A DNA stretch of 64,000 nucleotides, taken from assembly GCA_024692235.1 (NCBI GenBank), contig JAILMW010000010.1, forward strand, positions 1-64,000, in the 5' to 3' direction. Position 1 is the stretch's first letter, and the number at the start of each line of letters is the position of its first letter. Below the pieces are notes generated by a model. It was not told the origin of the DNA and made no database searches. It saw only the letters and a program-made list of their open reading frames with translations. Source of the DNA: Saccharofermentans sp. (GTDB lineage Bacteria > Bacillota > Clostridia > Saccharofermentanales > Saccharofermentanaceae). The position numbers and the translations under genes were made by a program. Shown one piece after another: positions 34,808-43,151 of the stretch.

Positions 34808-35215
34808 CTATTCCAATTCTCTTGTTGTTATCTTAACCTCTCCCGCATCGCCCTTGACCGCGATCTGGAATTCATCCTCGTAGATGATCTCTCCCGGAAC
34901 GCCATCGCATTCTGATATATACAGCTTAACGTTATACTTGCTGCACATATCACGATAGAAGGTCATCTGCTTCCAGATACCGTCTCCTTCGGGCGTGTCC
35001 TTGAACCAAGTTATGGCTCCGTCGGGATTGTTATCCTGATAGAAAGGAGGCACGGGAAGCACCTCTTCAAAGTACTCTTTGTTGCGGCAATATTCCTTCT
35101 CCTCATCTTCGGTCAGGATCTTGCTGTCCACAAGCTTTCCCACGGTAGTAAAGATACCTCTGGGGCGCTTGGTCATATATGCAATATCCGCTGTGTGTAT
35201 CCTGTAGTATCTCAT
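34808..35215 (-). CDS. Hypothetical protein, 135 residues
   Basis: The start is placed at 35215 (AAAAGGAG upstream); an in-frame ATG at 35245 would overlap the GNAT gene. It begins MRYYRIHTADIAYMTKRPRG and includes LPVPPFYQDNNPDGAITWF and VKLYISECDGVPGEIIYEDE. No signal, no membrane helix. It looks like a small alpha/beta protein; I do not recognise the family. It lies between a GNAT (16-base gap) and the deaminase, so it is presumably co-transcribed. Confidence 0.65.
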   Translation of the reverse strand: MRYYRIHTADIAYMTKRPRGIFTTVGKLVDSKILTEDEEKEYCRNKEYFEEVLPVPPFYQDNNPDGAITWFKDTPEGDGIWKQMTFYRDMCSKYNVKLYISECDGVPGEIIYEDEFQIAVKGDAGEVKITTRELE

Positions 35216-35231
35216 AAGAAAACAGCTCCTT

Positions 35232-35786
35232 TTACTCCCATTCACTACGAAGAAGTCCGTAGATCACTTCGTCGCAGATACCCTGATTATTGCGATCGTT
35301 CTGACGAAGTGTTCCTTCGTACTTAAGTCCGCACTTAGCCATTACCTTACCGGAGTTGGGGTTTCTCGGATCGAATCTTGCTTCTATCCTGTTTGCCTTA
35401 ACCTCGTTGAAGAAGAACGATATAAGAGCTTTTAAGGCTTCACTCGTTATACCCTGATGCCACCACTTTCTGCTGATGCAATAGCCGATATGGATCTTGC
35501 CTGTGCTGTCGTTCACATCGACTGCTGCGATAGAGCCTATGACCTCATCACCGTTCTCCTTTACAGTGATGCCCCACTGGTAGTTATCTTCCTTGGTATA
35601 GTCTGTCACCCACAGATTCAATACGTACTTGGTAACGTCGATATTGGAATGTGTGGGCCAGGTAAGGAACTTAGTTACTTCATCGTCTGAAGCCCAGTTA
35701 TTGAAGATCGCTTCCGCATCGTCCGGAGCAAATCTTCTAAGCACCAATCTGTCTGTCTCTATCCTTACGGTTCCTTTATGTTCCAT
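35232..35786 (-). CDS. GNAT N-acetyltransferase, RimJ/RimL type
   Basis: 184 residues. Begins with the RimL-type strand TDRLVLRRFAPDDAEAIF; acetyl-CoA loop in ISRKWWHQGITSEALKALI and the closing NPNSGKVMAKCGLKYEGTLR. Typical targets of this branch are ribosomal-protein N-termini or small amines; the real one is unknown. It overlaps the upstream GNAT gene by 11 bases, so expression should follow the attenuator ahead of that gene. Confidence 0.88.
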   Translation of the reverse strand: MEHKGTVRIETDRLVLRRFAPDDAEAIFNNWASDDEVTKFLTWPTHSNIDVTKYVLNLWVTDYTKEDNYQWGITVKENGDEVIGSIAAVDVNDSTGKIHIGYCISRKWWHQGITSEALKALISFFFNEVKANRIEARFDPRNPNSGKVMAKCGLKYEGTLRQNDRNNQGICDEVIYGLLRSEWE

Positions 35787-36309
35787 AGTAATTCTCCTTT
35801 GTTATCTCAAGTTCTATTACCTTCCACTTCTCTCCGTCCACATCCATGTAGGAATCTTCGCGGGTAGAAGGTTTGCCGAATCCCGCTGCCTTATAGCAAT
35901 GGTATGCTGCGGGGTTGTTCTCAAATACACCGAGGCATACTTTGTCTGCGCCCAGCATTTCGAAAGCATACTTTGTACCAAGCTGAATAAGCTTCTTGCC
36001 ATATCCTTTCCCTCTTTTGCTGCCGTCTACAATGACCCACCCGAGGCGCAGGAACTTCCGATCTTTGTCTAAATATCTGATTATGAGGTGACCTACGGGA
36101 ACGCCGTCTTCAGTAGCGGTAAAGGGATAGAAGTTATCTTCCTCCGAGCACATCCCGTTCTTTCCAAGATACATGTCGACCACGTCTTTGGAAGAAATGG
36201 GATATGCGCCGATAAGCTCGCCGCCCCACATTCGAAATACAGTCTCATCGTCGAACCAGGAAACGATATTCTCTGCGTCACATGTCTTGAATGGTCTTAA
36301 CGTTAACAT
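35776..36309 (-). CDS. GNAT N-acetyltransferase behind a leader-peptide attenuator
   Basis: 177 residues; strand MLTLRPFKTCDAENIVSWF, acetyl-CoA loop GSKRGKGYGKKLIQLGTKYA, and NPAAYHCYKAAGF. The ribosome site AGGAGGAAAG lies between a perfect terminator hairpin and the ATG, and there is no room for a separate promoter, so the gene can only be read by passing the terminator. This suggests induction by something that alters translation of the 27-codon leader at 36471, as in antibiotic-resistance attenuation. The acceptor substrate is unknown. Confidence 0.88.
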   Translation of the reverse strand: MLTLRPFKTCDAENIVSWFDDETVFRMWGGELIGAYPISSKDVVDMYLGKNGMCSEEDNFYPFTATEDGVPVGHLIIRYLDKDRKFLRLGWVIVDGSKRGKGYGKKLIQLGTKYAFEMLGADKVCLGVFENNPAAYHCYKAAGFGKPSTREDSYMDVDGEKWKVIELEITKENYYGT

Positions 36310-36321
36310 ACTTTCCTCCTA

Positions 36322-36352
36322 ACAAAAACACCTGCCTCCGAAGAGACAGGTG
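36322..36352 (-). terminator. Attenuator terminator 1
   Basis: Minus strand CACCTGTCTC-TTCG-GAGGCAGGTG followed by TTTTTGTT, directly before AGGAGGAAAG and the GNAT start. Its 5' arm (TCTCTTCGGA) can alternatively pair with CCGAGAGA just after the leader stop codon, forming an antiterminator. Confidence 0.85.
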
Positions 36353-36387
36353 ATATTAAACTAATTCATCGGTTCATCTCTCGGAAG

Positions 36388-36471
36388 TCATTTTTCACAT
36401 ACGCAAACGGGGCCGTGCATCACCACTGCCATTCCATGTACGTATGAACCGACTGCCATAAGGCGCTTCAT
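36388..36471 (-). CDS. 27-residue leader peptide 1
   Basis: ATG with AGGAGG 9 bases upstream; reads MKRLMAVGSYVHGMAVV and then MHGPVCVCEK, stop TGA. The bases right after the stop (CTTCCGAGAGATGAAC) are complementary both to the 5' arm of the terminator and, through AGATGAAC, to GTTCATCT at the leader's own ribosome site. This gives a three-way choice of structures, as in ribosome-mediated attenuation. No biosynthetic codon bias (no run of one amino acid), so a drug or general translation stress is a likelier signal than an amino acid. Confidence 0.7.
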   Translation of the reverse strand: MKRLMAVGSYVHGMAVVMHGPVCVCEK

Positions 36472-36545
36472 AGATGAACTCCTCCTGTTGATTTCCCGTA
36501 GACTAACATTAACGGAACTTATGTGTCAACCTCACGAAATGCACT

Positions 36546-37043
36546 TCAGAACAACTCTGAATATATCTTCGAAGCAGCTTCCTCGGAAGACATAACACCG
36601 GTATTTACTTCCGCATCATATCCGTCCTTCGGATAAAGGTACGTATAAGAACTCTCGGCAGATCCGACGCATCTGTCGCCGCGCTCTTTTTCTCTCTTTA
36701 ACAGCACATCAAGAGAGCACACGATATGTACCGTATCCACCTTATCGGGCGCCATAAGATCCATAAGCTGATCGTATATCCTTTCGCTTGTTATAACGTG
36801 ATCTATAATGACGCCTTTACCACAGTTATAGAGCTCACGTATCTTCTCGCACATCTCTCCTGAGATCTCATACACATCGTCCTCGTAGATAGTCTCTGAA
36901 GTAGATACCTTCATAAAGTCATCTATAGAAACGATCTCGTAGGCTTCCGATCTCTTATCTGCGATAAGCTCTTGCAGCGCTTTGGACAAAGAGGACTTTC
37001 CACTGCTGGAAGGTCCGTTAAGTAATATTATCTTCTTATTCAT
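36546..37043 (-). CDS. Chloramphenicol-phosphotransferase-like P-loop kinase
   Basis: 165 residues from the ATG at 37043. Walker A is LLNGPSSSGKSSLSKAL; SIDDFM carries the catalytic Asp seen in chloramphenicol 3-O-phosphotransferase (CPT), and VIIDHVITSERIYDQL fits the same family. CPT phosphorylates and inactivates chloramphenicol in its producer; here the substrate is unknown. The gene starts only 24 bases after a terminator T-run, so it may depend on read-through. Confidence 0.8.
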   Translation of the reverse strand: MNKKIILLNGPSSSGKSSLSKALQELIADKRSEAYEIVSIDDFMKVSTSETIYEDDVYEISGEMCEKIRELYNCGKGVIIDHVITSERIYDQLMDLMAPDKVDTVHIVCSLDVLLKREKERGDRCVGSAESSYTYLYPKDGYDAEVNTGVMSSEEAASKIYSELF

Positions 37044-37066
37044 ATGTTCTTCTCTCATTTCAGGAC

Positions 37067-37118
37067 AAAAAAGAAGGAACGGTGTCCAGCATATATCCAC
37101 TGCCGGTCCTGTTCCTTC
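37067..37118 (-). terminator. Terminator between the CdiA-like and CPT-like genes
   Basis: Minus strand GAAGGAAC (37111-37118) and GTTCCTTC (37073-37080) form an 8-bp stem around a partly paired 30-base loop, followed by TTTTTTG. It ends the 37134-37520 gene and sits in the 5' leader of the CPT-like gene. Confidence 0.7.
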
Positions 37119-37133
37119 GTGAATATTATATTC

Positions 37134-37520
37134 TCAATTCTTGACCAAGTCAATTATAGACCCGTTTTTGGTGATGATCTTAAGCCTTTTCAGCGAACGA
37201 GAATACTCAAATTCTCTATTGAGTTCTGACAAGCATTTTTCTTGGTATCTCTTTACTCTTCGCAGATCCACAATAACGTTACACGATTGCCTGCAAGCTT
37301 TCTGAACGGTATTCTTCATAAGCGACTTGCCTTCTCCTTTGGGAGACTTAATTTCCCAAAGCAAACCTTCAATCCTAACATCTGGAGTACGCACTCCTTG
37401 TAGATTAGATTTAGGTATCAACTCAACATTACATCCTAACTCTGTGAGTAAAACAACCGTAGCCATTTCATGTTCTTTAAGAACAACACCGTTAGGTATA
37501 ATACTTCCTCGTTCAGACAT
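37134..37520 (-). CDS. Stand-alone CdiA C-terminal tRNase-like (BECR fold) protein
   Basis: 128 residues. The core VRTPDVRIEGLLWEIKSPKG, with Asp, Glu and Lys spaced as in D-x(n)-E-x-K nuclease sites, and VQKACRQSCNVIVDLRR resemble the CdiA C-terminal tRNA nuclease domain found on contact-dependent toxins and on short proteins of mobile elements. No export domain and no obvious immunity gene adjoin it, so toxicity is doubtful. The gene region is more AT-rich than its neighbours. Confidence 0.6.
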   Translation of the reverse strand: MSERGSIIPNGVVLKEHEMATVVLLTELGCNVELIPKSNLQGVRTPDVRIEGLLWEIKSPKGEGKSLMKNTVQKACRQSCNVIVDLRRVKRYQEKCLSELNREFEYSRSLKRLKIITKNGSIIDLVKN

Positions 37521-37602
37521 TTATCACTATTCCACCGCACATTTCCAAAGCATACTTTTCTAGTAAAATTGTACTTTTTAGGTGGTGCGATTAATGGGAC
37601 AC

Positions 37603-38055
37603 TTAAGCTTTAGACGGGAGAATAAACACCTGATTAGGATATCCGAATTCCATGACGAGCTCACCTTCAACAAATCCGAACTTCTTGTAGAGTGCTCGAG
37701 GCGCCGTTCCTTTTGCATCGTTTTCACGGAAAGTAGTTACCGTGATGTCTCTTGTTCTATCCAGTTCGGATAGGGCTTTATCCAACATCGCCGATGCTAT
37801 ACCTGCTCTTCTGTAGTCGGGATCTACCGCCAGGCAGCAGATCATGTTATGTCCTCTTGAGAACAGTAATACACCGACGATCTTGTCTACTTCTTTGATG
37901 CACAAAGCCTGCTCTTTCCCCATGAACTTCAAGACAGTTTTCCTATGCTCTTCAAGAGCTTCTTCTGTCTCAAGTCCGGGGAAGTTATCGCTGACTTTTG
38001 TTACCAGCTTCATCCACTGATCTATATCTTCTTTTTGCCCGAAATGCACCTTCAT
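37603..38055 (-). CDS. GNAT N-acetyltransferase
   Basis: 150 residues from the ATG at 38055 (GAGGAAT upstream; the frame extends into the crcB gene but that part has no site). Acetyl-CoA loop AVDPDYRRAGIASAMLDKAL and the ending APRALYKKFGFVEGELVME. Likely co-transcribed with crcB (32-base gap). Acceptor unknown. Confidence 0.85.
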   Translation of the reverse strand: MKVHFGQKEDIDQWMKLVTKVSDNFPGLETEEALEEHRKTVLKFMGKEQALCIKEVDKIVGVLLFSRGHNMICCLAVDPDYRRAGIASAMLDKALSELDRTRDITVTTFRENDAKGTAPRALYKKFGFVEGELVMEFGYPNQVFILPSKA

Positions 38056-38087
38056 AAAATTCCTCACAACACCTCGTGCATCTTCTA

Positions 38088-38453
38088 TCACCCGATAACC
38101 GCTGTCAGCCTTTTGCCCAAAAGTATTCCGAAAATACAACAGGTAACACTCAACGTCACATATGCTCCGCCGAGTAAATATGCCTTCTTCTCAAACAGAT
38201 CGTATGCCTCAAGTGAAAACGTGGAAAAGGTCGTAAATCCACCGCATACACCGGTCTTCCAGAAAAGGACCGTATTAGGCGATACATTGCCTTTCTTATC
38301 CGTCAGACCTACGATAAATCCTATCAGGATCGCACCAAGGATGTTCGTTACCAGAGTCAATACCGGGAACTGTGTTTTCACCGGAATAAGACTTATCGCG
38401 TATCTTGCTACCGCTCCAAGCGCACCGCCGAGTGCAACAAAAAGAATATTCAT
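38088..38453 (-). CDS. crcB: Fluoride channel CrcB/Fluc
   Basis: 121 residues, four membrane helices. Landmarks: GGALGAVARYAIS in helix 1, the pore Asn in TLVTNILGAILIG, and the central-Na+ motif CGGFTTFSTFSLE. Fluc channels are dual-topology dimers that export F-. GAGGACATAAA precedes the ATG. I looked for a fluoride riboswitch upstream and found none. A second crcB, often paired, is not present here. Confidence 0.93.
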   Translation of the reverse strand: MNILFVALGGALGAVARYAISLIPVKTQFPVLTLVTNILGAILIGFIVGLTDKKGNVSPNTVLFWKTGVCGGFTTFSTFSLEAYDLFEKKAYLLGGAYVTLSVTCCIFGILLGKRLTAVIG

Positions 38454-38539
38454 TTTATGTCCTCACCCTATTAACTATCTTGCAATATCATACACTCTAT
38501 CACAGCAGATATCGATTTATCGAACACCGCTAATTCTCC

Positions 38540-39190
38540 TTATAAGGCCAACCTGAAATGCTCTTCGATAATGTGTAAAGTGCCTTCCACGGTGTCGTCC
38601 TCCGACCTCTCCTTATACTTGAAGCCGCTGTTTATAAACGTCTGCCTTTCGAGCTCGTTGTCGATATTAAGCGCTTCATTTACGTTCTTAAGAAGCTCCT
38701 CTCCGTCAGGGAAAGAAAGTATGAATCGATAGACCTCATCCTTATCTGCGCGGTCGAAATAATGCTTTCTCTTCATATCGTCCGGAGCAAAAAGAAGGAA
38801 CACATGGTCGTAGTCACTTATCTCCTTTAGAAGTTCTACGGGGATTATGCCGTCTACGATCACCTTCTTATCCTTAGGGATAGAAAGAAGATCCGCTATC
38901 GTAAATTCCGCTTCTTCCCAAAGTGAGGCTCTCATCCAATCCGCATACTCACGAGGAGGCCGGGCAAAATAGCCGTGCCAGTCCGAACTTCTGTCGAGCC
39001 CCATAGCAGGTTGCTCTTTGGGATTGGCGATCAAGGCATATTCGTCCTCGTGGTCACCCTGTCGGTATCTGATGAATCCGTGTCTTTCTTCAAGCAGCTT
39101 AGCCATAGTGGTCTTGCCGCCGTATGCACCTCCGCATAAGAAGTACACATTCTTCAAGTGTTCTTTGATTATGTTATTCGCGATCTGCAT
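38540..39190 (-). CDS. P-loop kinase-like protein
   Basis: 216 residues. Walker A variant FLCGGAYGGKTTMAKLLEE near the N-terminus, VIVDGIIPVELL as the strand with the likely catalytic Asp, and a C-terminal acidic helical region. It resembles the small-molecule kinases with GG-x-Y-x-GKTT loops found beside GNATs in Clostridia, but the substrate is unknown. No clear promoter was found; the next gene lies 29 bases upstream. Confidence 0.7.
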   Translation of the reverse strand: MQIANNIIKEHLKNVYFLCGGAYGGKTTMAKLLEERHGFIRYRQGDHEDEYALIANPKEQPAMGLDRSSDWHGYFARPPREYADWMRASLWEEAEFTIADLLSIPKDKKVIVDGIIPVELLKEISDYDHVFLLFAPDDMKRKHYFDRADKDEVYRFILSFPDGEELLKNVNEALNIDNELERQTFINSGFKYKERSEDDTVEGTLHIIEEHFRLAL

Positions 39191-39219
39191 TTATATTCTC
39201 CTGTCTGTAGGAGATGAGA

Positions 39220-39552
39220 TCAGTTCCTGATAAAGCCGCTGTCCTTGTCCTCGGAATAGTCTTCGTCAGAGACGAACCTTTCCACTCTCATGTGTAGATC
39301 GTACTTCTCTCTAAGAGATGCGATAGTCTGCATCATGGGGGATGCATGGTGAATATCGATCGCCTCCTGACTCTCCCAGGAATCTATAAGAAGTACTGTC
39401 TCGGGATCGTTCATGGGGAAGAAATACTCGTATCTGAGGTTACCTTTTTCCGCACGGATCTTATCAGCCGTACCGCTGCTCTCCATCTCCTGTGCGAACT
39501 TCTTCGCACTGCCGTTTGTTCCCGTGTAGTAAAGATTTACAGTAATGATCAT
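39220..39552 (-). CDS. ABM-family (quinol/antibiotic monooxygenase-like) protein
   Basis: 110 residues, ferredoxin-like dimeric alpha/beta-barrel: MIITVNLYYTGTNGSAKKFA, then LRYEYFFPMNDPETVLLIDSWESQEAIDIHHASPMM with the family's W-E-S...H pattern. Such proteins are heme oxygenases or cofactor-free monooxygenases, or only structural relatives. Three bases separate it from the MazG gene, so they are co-transcribed. Confidence 0.85.
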   Translation of the reverse strand: MIITVNLYYTGTNGSAKKFAQEMESSGTADKIRAEKGNLRYEYFFPMNDPETVLLIDSWESQEAIDIHHASPMMQTIASLREKYDLHMRVERFVSDEDYSEDKDSGFIRN

Positions 39553-39555
39553 AAG

Positions 39556-39882
39556 TCACCACCTCGTCATATTCTTCTCGAACTTCTTCTCGTATGCATC
39601 CTTAAGTTCATCGGATGTAATACCGTAGCAGAGCATGACATCGTTGTAGTACATAAGAACGTCTGCCATCTCCTCTATAAGATCTTTTCTTATATCGATG
39701 TCCGTCGATGCTTTTGCGCCGCCGTTCTTCTTAACTATATCGATTACTTCACCGATCTCGCTCACCATCCAGAGAAGCTTATTCTTACCAGTCTCGGGAC
39801 CTATCTGCTCCCACTTATCCTTATACTTCTCCTGAAGTTTTTGCTGCATCTCCTGCATCTGATCTACGGTAAAATCTGCCAT
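39556..39882 (-). CDS. MazG-like nucleotide pyrophosphohydrolase
   Basis: 108 residues, all-alpha NTP-PPase. The Mg2+ motif E-I-G-E...E-E-M-A-D is visible as WMVSEIGEVIDIVKK and LIEEMADVLMYYND. It hydrolyses (d)NTPs or related pyrophosphates to monophosphates. It lies 7 bases after the Nudix gene, forming a small nucleotide/metabolite clean-up run with it. Confidence 0.88.
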   Translation of the reverse strand: MADFTVDQMQEMQQKLQEKYKDKWEQIGPETGKNKLLWMVSEIGEVIDIVKKNGGAKASTDIDIRKDLIEEMADVLMYYNDVMLCYGITSDELKDAYEKKFEKNMTRW

Positions 39883-39889
39883 ACTATCC

Positions 39890-40399
39890 TCACAAACTTA
39901 TATCACTTATAAATTTCACTTCATCTTCCTCTTTCCTGAAGGTAGCGAAATGCTGTTTTCTCTCAGGATCCAACATGTTTTCAAGTGCTTTCTTCAAGTG
40001 TACATCCGTTATGAGTTCCAATGCTTCTTCCGGCGTAAACCAGCCTGTCTCGAGGCTCTCATCAGAACACTTCGGCTCGCCACCTACATACTCGCATATG
40101 AAAGTCAAGTTAACTGTAGAAGGGATCGTCAATCCTTCTAGCGGACCATATCCCGGTCTGGAATTTACTCTCTGGCAGCAACCGCCAAATCTCTTTGGTT
40201 CTGCGTTTATACCGCTTTCCTCCAAGATCTCACGCTTAAGTGCATCTATTATCTCCTCGCCCTGCTCGACAACGCCGCCCGGGAATTCCCATCCCCTCTT
40301 GGCAGAGCGGATAAGCAAGACCTTATCGCCTTTATAGACAAGTCCTGCGGCAGATACAAGATGAACCTGAAGCTGACGTTCCTGAACCCAGTTGTCCAT
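39890..40399 (-). CDS. Nudix hydrolase
   Basis: 169 residues. Full Nudix box GGVVEQGEEIIDALKREIL continuing EESGI (G-x5-E-x7-R-E-x-x-E-E-x-G). The N-terminus VHLVSAAGLVYKGDKVLLIR is typical. It cleaves a nucleoside-diphosphate-linked compound; specificity unknown. A GGAGGG site precedes the ATG and an extended -10 lies 29 bases upstream. Confidence 0.92.
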   Translation of the reverse strand: MDNWVQERQLQVHLVSAAGLVYKGDKVLLIRSAKRGWEFPGGVVEQGEEIIDALKREILEESGINAEPKRFGGCCQRVNSRPGYGPLEGLTIPSTVNLTFICEYVGGEPKCSDESLETGWFTPEEALELITDVHLKKALENMLDPERKQHFATFRKEEDEVKFISDISL

Positions 40400-40427
40400 A
40401 CTATCCCTCCGATAAAACGATACATAG

Positions 40428-40436
40428 ATTATACCA
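40428..40436 (-). promoter_or_regulatory. Extended -10 element for the Nudix-MazG-ABM run
   Basis: Minus strand TGGTATAAT, a perfect -10 with TGn, in the 55-base gap before the Nudix gene. No -35 match. Confidence 0.45.
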
Positions 40437-40454
40437 TTGGAGGAAACTGCATCC

Positions 40455-41369
40455 TTAAGCTTCTTTGTTCCAGATAGTCCAGTGAGGGCCCTTGCCGTAG
40501 CCTATCTTCTCGTAGAACGGATCTCCGCCGCCTGTCATGTGTGTTGCACCCATCTTCTTAAATCGTCTGTAGTGTGCTGTAAGAGCCGCTGCCGCAAGTC
40601 CCTTACGACGATGGTCGGGATGTGTGCACAAAGGCTCCATATATGCCAGGTGATTCTCAGGCACCCACCACATTCCCGAATAACATACATACTCTTCATT
40701 CTCGTCAGCGATTATTACGTCGTATTGGTGCGTAGAATGAGGCGGAGGAGACATAAGACCGGCATAGCCGCTCTTGTGGGATTTGGCAGGAGTCCACTCA
40801 AGAGAATCGTCGTACTTATCCCAGTCCTTGAACTCGCCCTTATCGCCGTGACCGAAGCCGTACCAGCAGAGCTTCGAGATCTTAACGATATCCAGATCCT
40901 TCTCATCTACAAAGTGGTAACCTTCGGGAAGCTCGTAGTGCAGTTCGTCCTTGAAGTCGAAGACCTTATCCTCGTACTCGAACACCATCTTATACCCTCT
41001 CTTGGCTGCCGCCTCCTTAAGGAACTCCTGACCGTCAAAGAGGATAAACTGCTGCTTATCTTCGAAGTGCGGCATCGTTGTTATGGCATAGTCGATAAGC
41101 TCGTCCGCCAGGAATTCGTATCCCGGGCGCACTCTGAAATGTATATCCGTCACCGGTGATTCGTAGAACACGAATGCCACTACCTTATCACCGTCGAACC
41201 AGAGCCTGTCGAGAAACGAATAGGATGTATCCATCCACGAACTCGACATCGCATACTCGAAGAACGGAGCACCTATATCACCCTTATCTCTGTCGTAGAT
41301 CTCCGTAAAGAAATCCCACAGGATATCCATATCTCTGTAGACAGAAAACTGTCTTGTTGTAATGTTCAT
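40455..41369 (-). CDS. GNAT-family acetyltransferase, long form
   Basis: 304 residues, twice the usual GNAT size. The catalytic GNAT part is C-terminal: THPDHRRKGLAAAALTAHYRR is the acetyl-CoA loop. The N-terminal half (ITTRQFSVYRDMDILWDFFT) looks like a second, degenerate GNAT lobe. One base separates it from the APH gene, so it is last in the four-gene run starting at 44006. Confidence 0.82.
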   Translation of the reverse strand: MNITTRQFSVYRDMDILWDFFTEIYDRDKGDIGAPFFEYAMSSSWMDTSYSFLDRLWFDGDKVVAFVFYESPVTDIHFRVRPGYEFLADELIDYAITTMPHFEDKQQFILFDGQEFLKEAAAKRGYKMVFEYEDKVFDFKDELHYELPEGYHFVDEKDLDIVKISKLCWYGFGHGDKGEFKDWDKYDDSLEWTPAKSHKSGYAGLMSPPPHSTHQYDVIIADENEEYVCYSGMWWVPENHLAYMEPLCTHPDHRRKGLAAAALTAHYRRFKKMGATHMTGGGDPFYEKIGYGKGPHWTIWNKEA

Positions 41370-41370
41370 G

Positions 41371-42351
41371 TCAGTAACCTCCGATCCCCAGAAGAGGGAT
41401 GTCGTTTACAAGACAAAAGGCTGCTTGCCCGATGTCTTCTTCGTCTACTTCTTCTCCTTCGCGAGATGCGCATTCGAACTCGTCTACGATACTCTCGATA
41501 AGCGTCATGTCGATAAAGAGCTGCAGTTTTGAGAGCATATCTTCGGACACATCCGTCTCGCTTCTGTAGCCTTCAAGAACAGTATCGAAATAGTGCTCCA
41601 TAAAGGCGACTCTTTTCTTCGGATCAGGCTCGAATTGACACCACCCTATACCGTGCGTCCAAGTGTGCGCCAGATCGAACACATACCAACAGAAGATGCA
41701 GTTATCGAAGTCGAATACAGTTATGTCGCCGCTACTCATATCCACATGGTAATTGCCGTCACAGTAATCGAAATGCACCATGCCGAACACATCGTCGTTT
41801 ACGGGAAGCTTACGAAACTCTTCTATACGTTTTGCGATAGCTTTCTTAAGCTCGCCGTAAGTATCCGGGATAAGCTGTTCGATGTATTCCATGTTGTACT
41901 TATCGAAATACGACATACGTTTATGAGAAGGCTCGTACTCCTTCGACAGCTTATGTATCCTGCCTATGGTCTTGCCTACGTTATAGAAGTATTCTTCGAG
42001 AGGCGCACCTTCTCTATACCTGTATCCGTTATCGAACATTAGCATTCCTTTTGCATGTTCAAAAAGGCATACAAATGTGTCTCCTATCCTTTCGACAAGA
42101 GCTCCGCTTGGAGACGGTATTACATCTGCTACAGAAGCGCCGTTCTCAGCAAGGAAACGGATGTATTCCGCCTCCGCAAGGTAGTCTTCCATAGACCTGT
42201 CGCTAAGTTCAGATATACGAAGAACGTACTTCTTCTCGCCGTCCTTGCTGCACACGAAAACACGATTTCTTCCGCCCTCGTGTTCGGCGATCGGCTTCAG
42301 TTCAGATCCTTCTAATCCGAATATTTCCTTTGCCTTTTCTAATATGTCCAA
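41371..42351 (-). CDS. Aminoglycoside-phosphotransferase-fold kinase
   Basis: 326 residues, APH/choline kinase superfamily. The catalytic loop is VHFDYCDGNYHV (HxD...N) and the metal motif VFDFDNC. The length and SEEYEP-type middle fit Ser/Thr-kinase-like small-molecule kinases (homoserine, fructosamine or drug). The substrate is not evident. It is flanked in one operon by a P-loop kinase and two GNATs. Confidence 0.85.
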   Translation of the reverse strand: MDILEKAKEIFGLEGSELKPIAEHEGGRNRVFVCSKDGEKKYVLRISELSDRSMEDYLAEAEYIRFLAENGASVADVIPSPSGALVERIGDTFVCLFEHAKGMLMFDNGYRYREGAPLEEYFYNVGKTIGRIHKLSKEYEPSHKRMSYFDKYNMEYIEQLIPDTYGELKKAIAKRIEEFRKLPVNDDVFGMVHFDYCDGNYHVDMSSGDITVFDFDNCIFCWYVFDLAHTWTHGIGWCQFEPDPKKRVAFMEHYFDTVLEGYRSETDVSEDMLSKLQLFIDMTLIESIVDEFECASREGEEVDEEDIGQAAFCLVNDIPLLGIGGY

Positions 42352-42364
42352 ATCTTTCTCCTTA

Positions 42365-43138
42365 TCAGATCGTTATCTCATCGTATCCTTTGGATAGTAA
42401 GATCGTATGCTTATCCGGAAAGAGCTCTTCGCAAAGTCTTATCTCCAGCTCCTGTCTGTGCTTTAAGTGATCGATCAGGGCCTTCTCTCCGGATACATTA
42501 TTCGCTTTGGCATAAGGCGAATCATTGAAGAACCGGAGCATAAGAGGAAACCACAATTCGTTGCCCTTATCGTCTGATCTTTCCTTTCTTATCACATCGA
42601 TATTGGCCTTGATGTCTTCAGCTTTAAGGTATGCGATACGGATCTTCTTTCCTTCCAAAGTCTTAGCTATATCCTTATAAAGATCGAAGATCTCTTCGTC
42701 TGTCCTATTGCGGTACAAGATCATGTCCTCGACGGTATTTTGAAAGAGAGAACATTCGAAGATCGAATCGTCTCCTTCCCATCTTTTGTACCTGTTAAGA
42801 ACGATGCTTCTGAACTCATCCAAAGACTTTCTTCCGTTATAGATCTCATACTGCTCCAAGTCCTGATAGAACTCATGTCTGTCAGTCTGAACCTTGGTAT
42901 AGCAGACGATAACATTGCCGTTTTCTTCGTGACTTTTTTCCTCTATCTGAGGCTTCAAGTCACTGTACTTATCTAAGATCTCTTCGTACTTTTCTTTGCT
43001 GACAAGAGCGCACCAGGCAAGCTCGATAGGAGAGTAGTCGCCTTCACGATACACAGTGTATCCCGGGTACTTCTCCTGAAGCTTTCCTACGAGAGTACTC
43101 TTGCCGCTTCCCTGTAATCCTTCGACAAGATAGTTCAT
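42365..43138 (-). CDS. P-loop kinase-like protein
   Basis: 257 residues starting MNYLVEGLQGSGKSTLVGKL, a clean Walker A at the very N-terminus. It resembles deoxynucleoside or shikimate-type kinases; the rest has no motif I can name beyond RYKRWEGDDSIFECSLFQNT, which may carry the lid region. GGAGG precedes the ATG. Third from the end of the 44006-to-40455 operon. Confidence 0.75.
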   Translation of the reverse strand: MNYLVEGLQGSGKSTLVGKLQEKYPGYTVYREGDYSPIELAWCALVSKEKYEEILDKYSDLKPQIEEKSHEENGNVIVCYTKVQTDRHEFYQDLEQYEIYNGRKSLDEFRSIVLNRYKRWEGDDSIFECSLFQNTVEDMILYRNRTDEEIFDLYKDIAKTLEGKKIRIAYLKAEDIKANIDVIRKERSDDKGNELWFPLMLRFFNDSPYAKANNVSGEKALIDHLKHRQELEIRLCEELFPDKHTILLSKGYDEITI

Positions 43139-43151
43139 GTAAGTTCCTCCT

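Noticed and set aside
38454..38539. Fluoride riboswitch upstream of crcB
   Set aside because: The conserved GG-n-GAUGG and CUGAUG-type segments of the crcB motif are not present in the 86-base gap.
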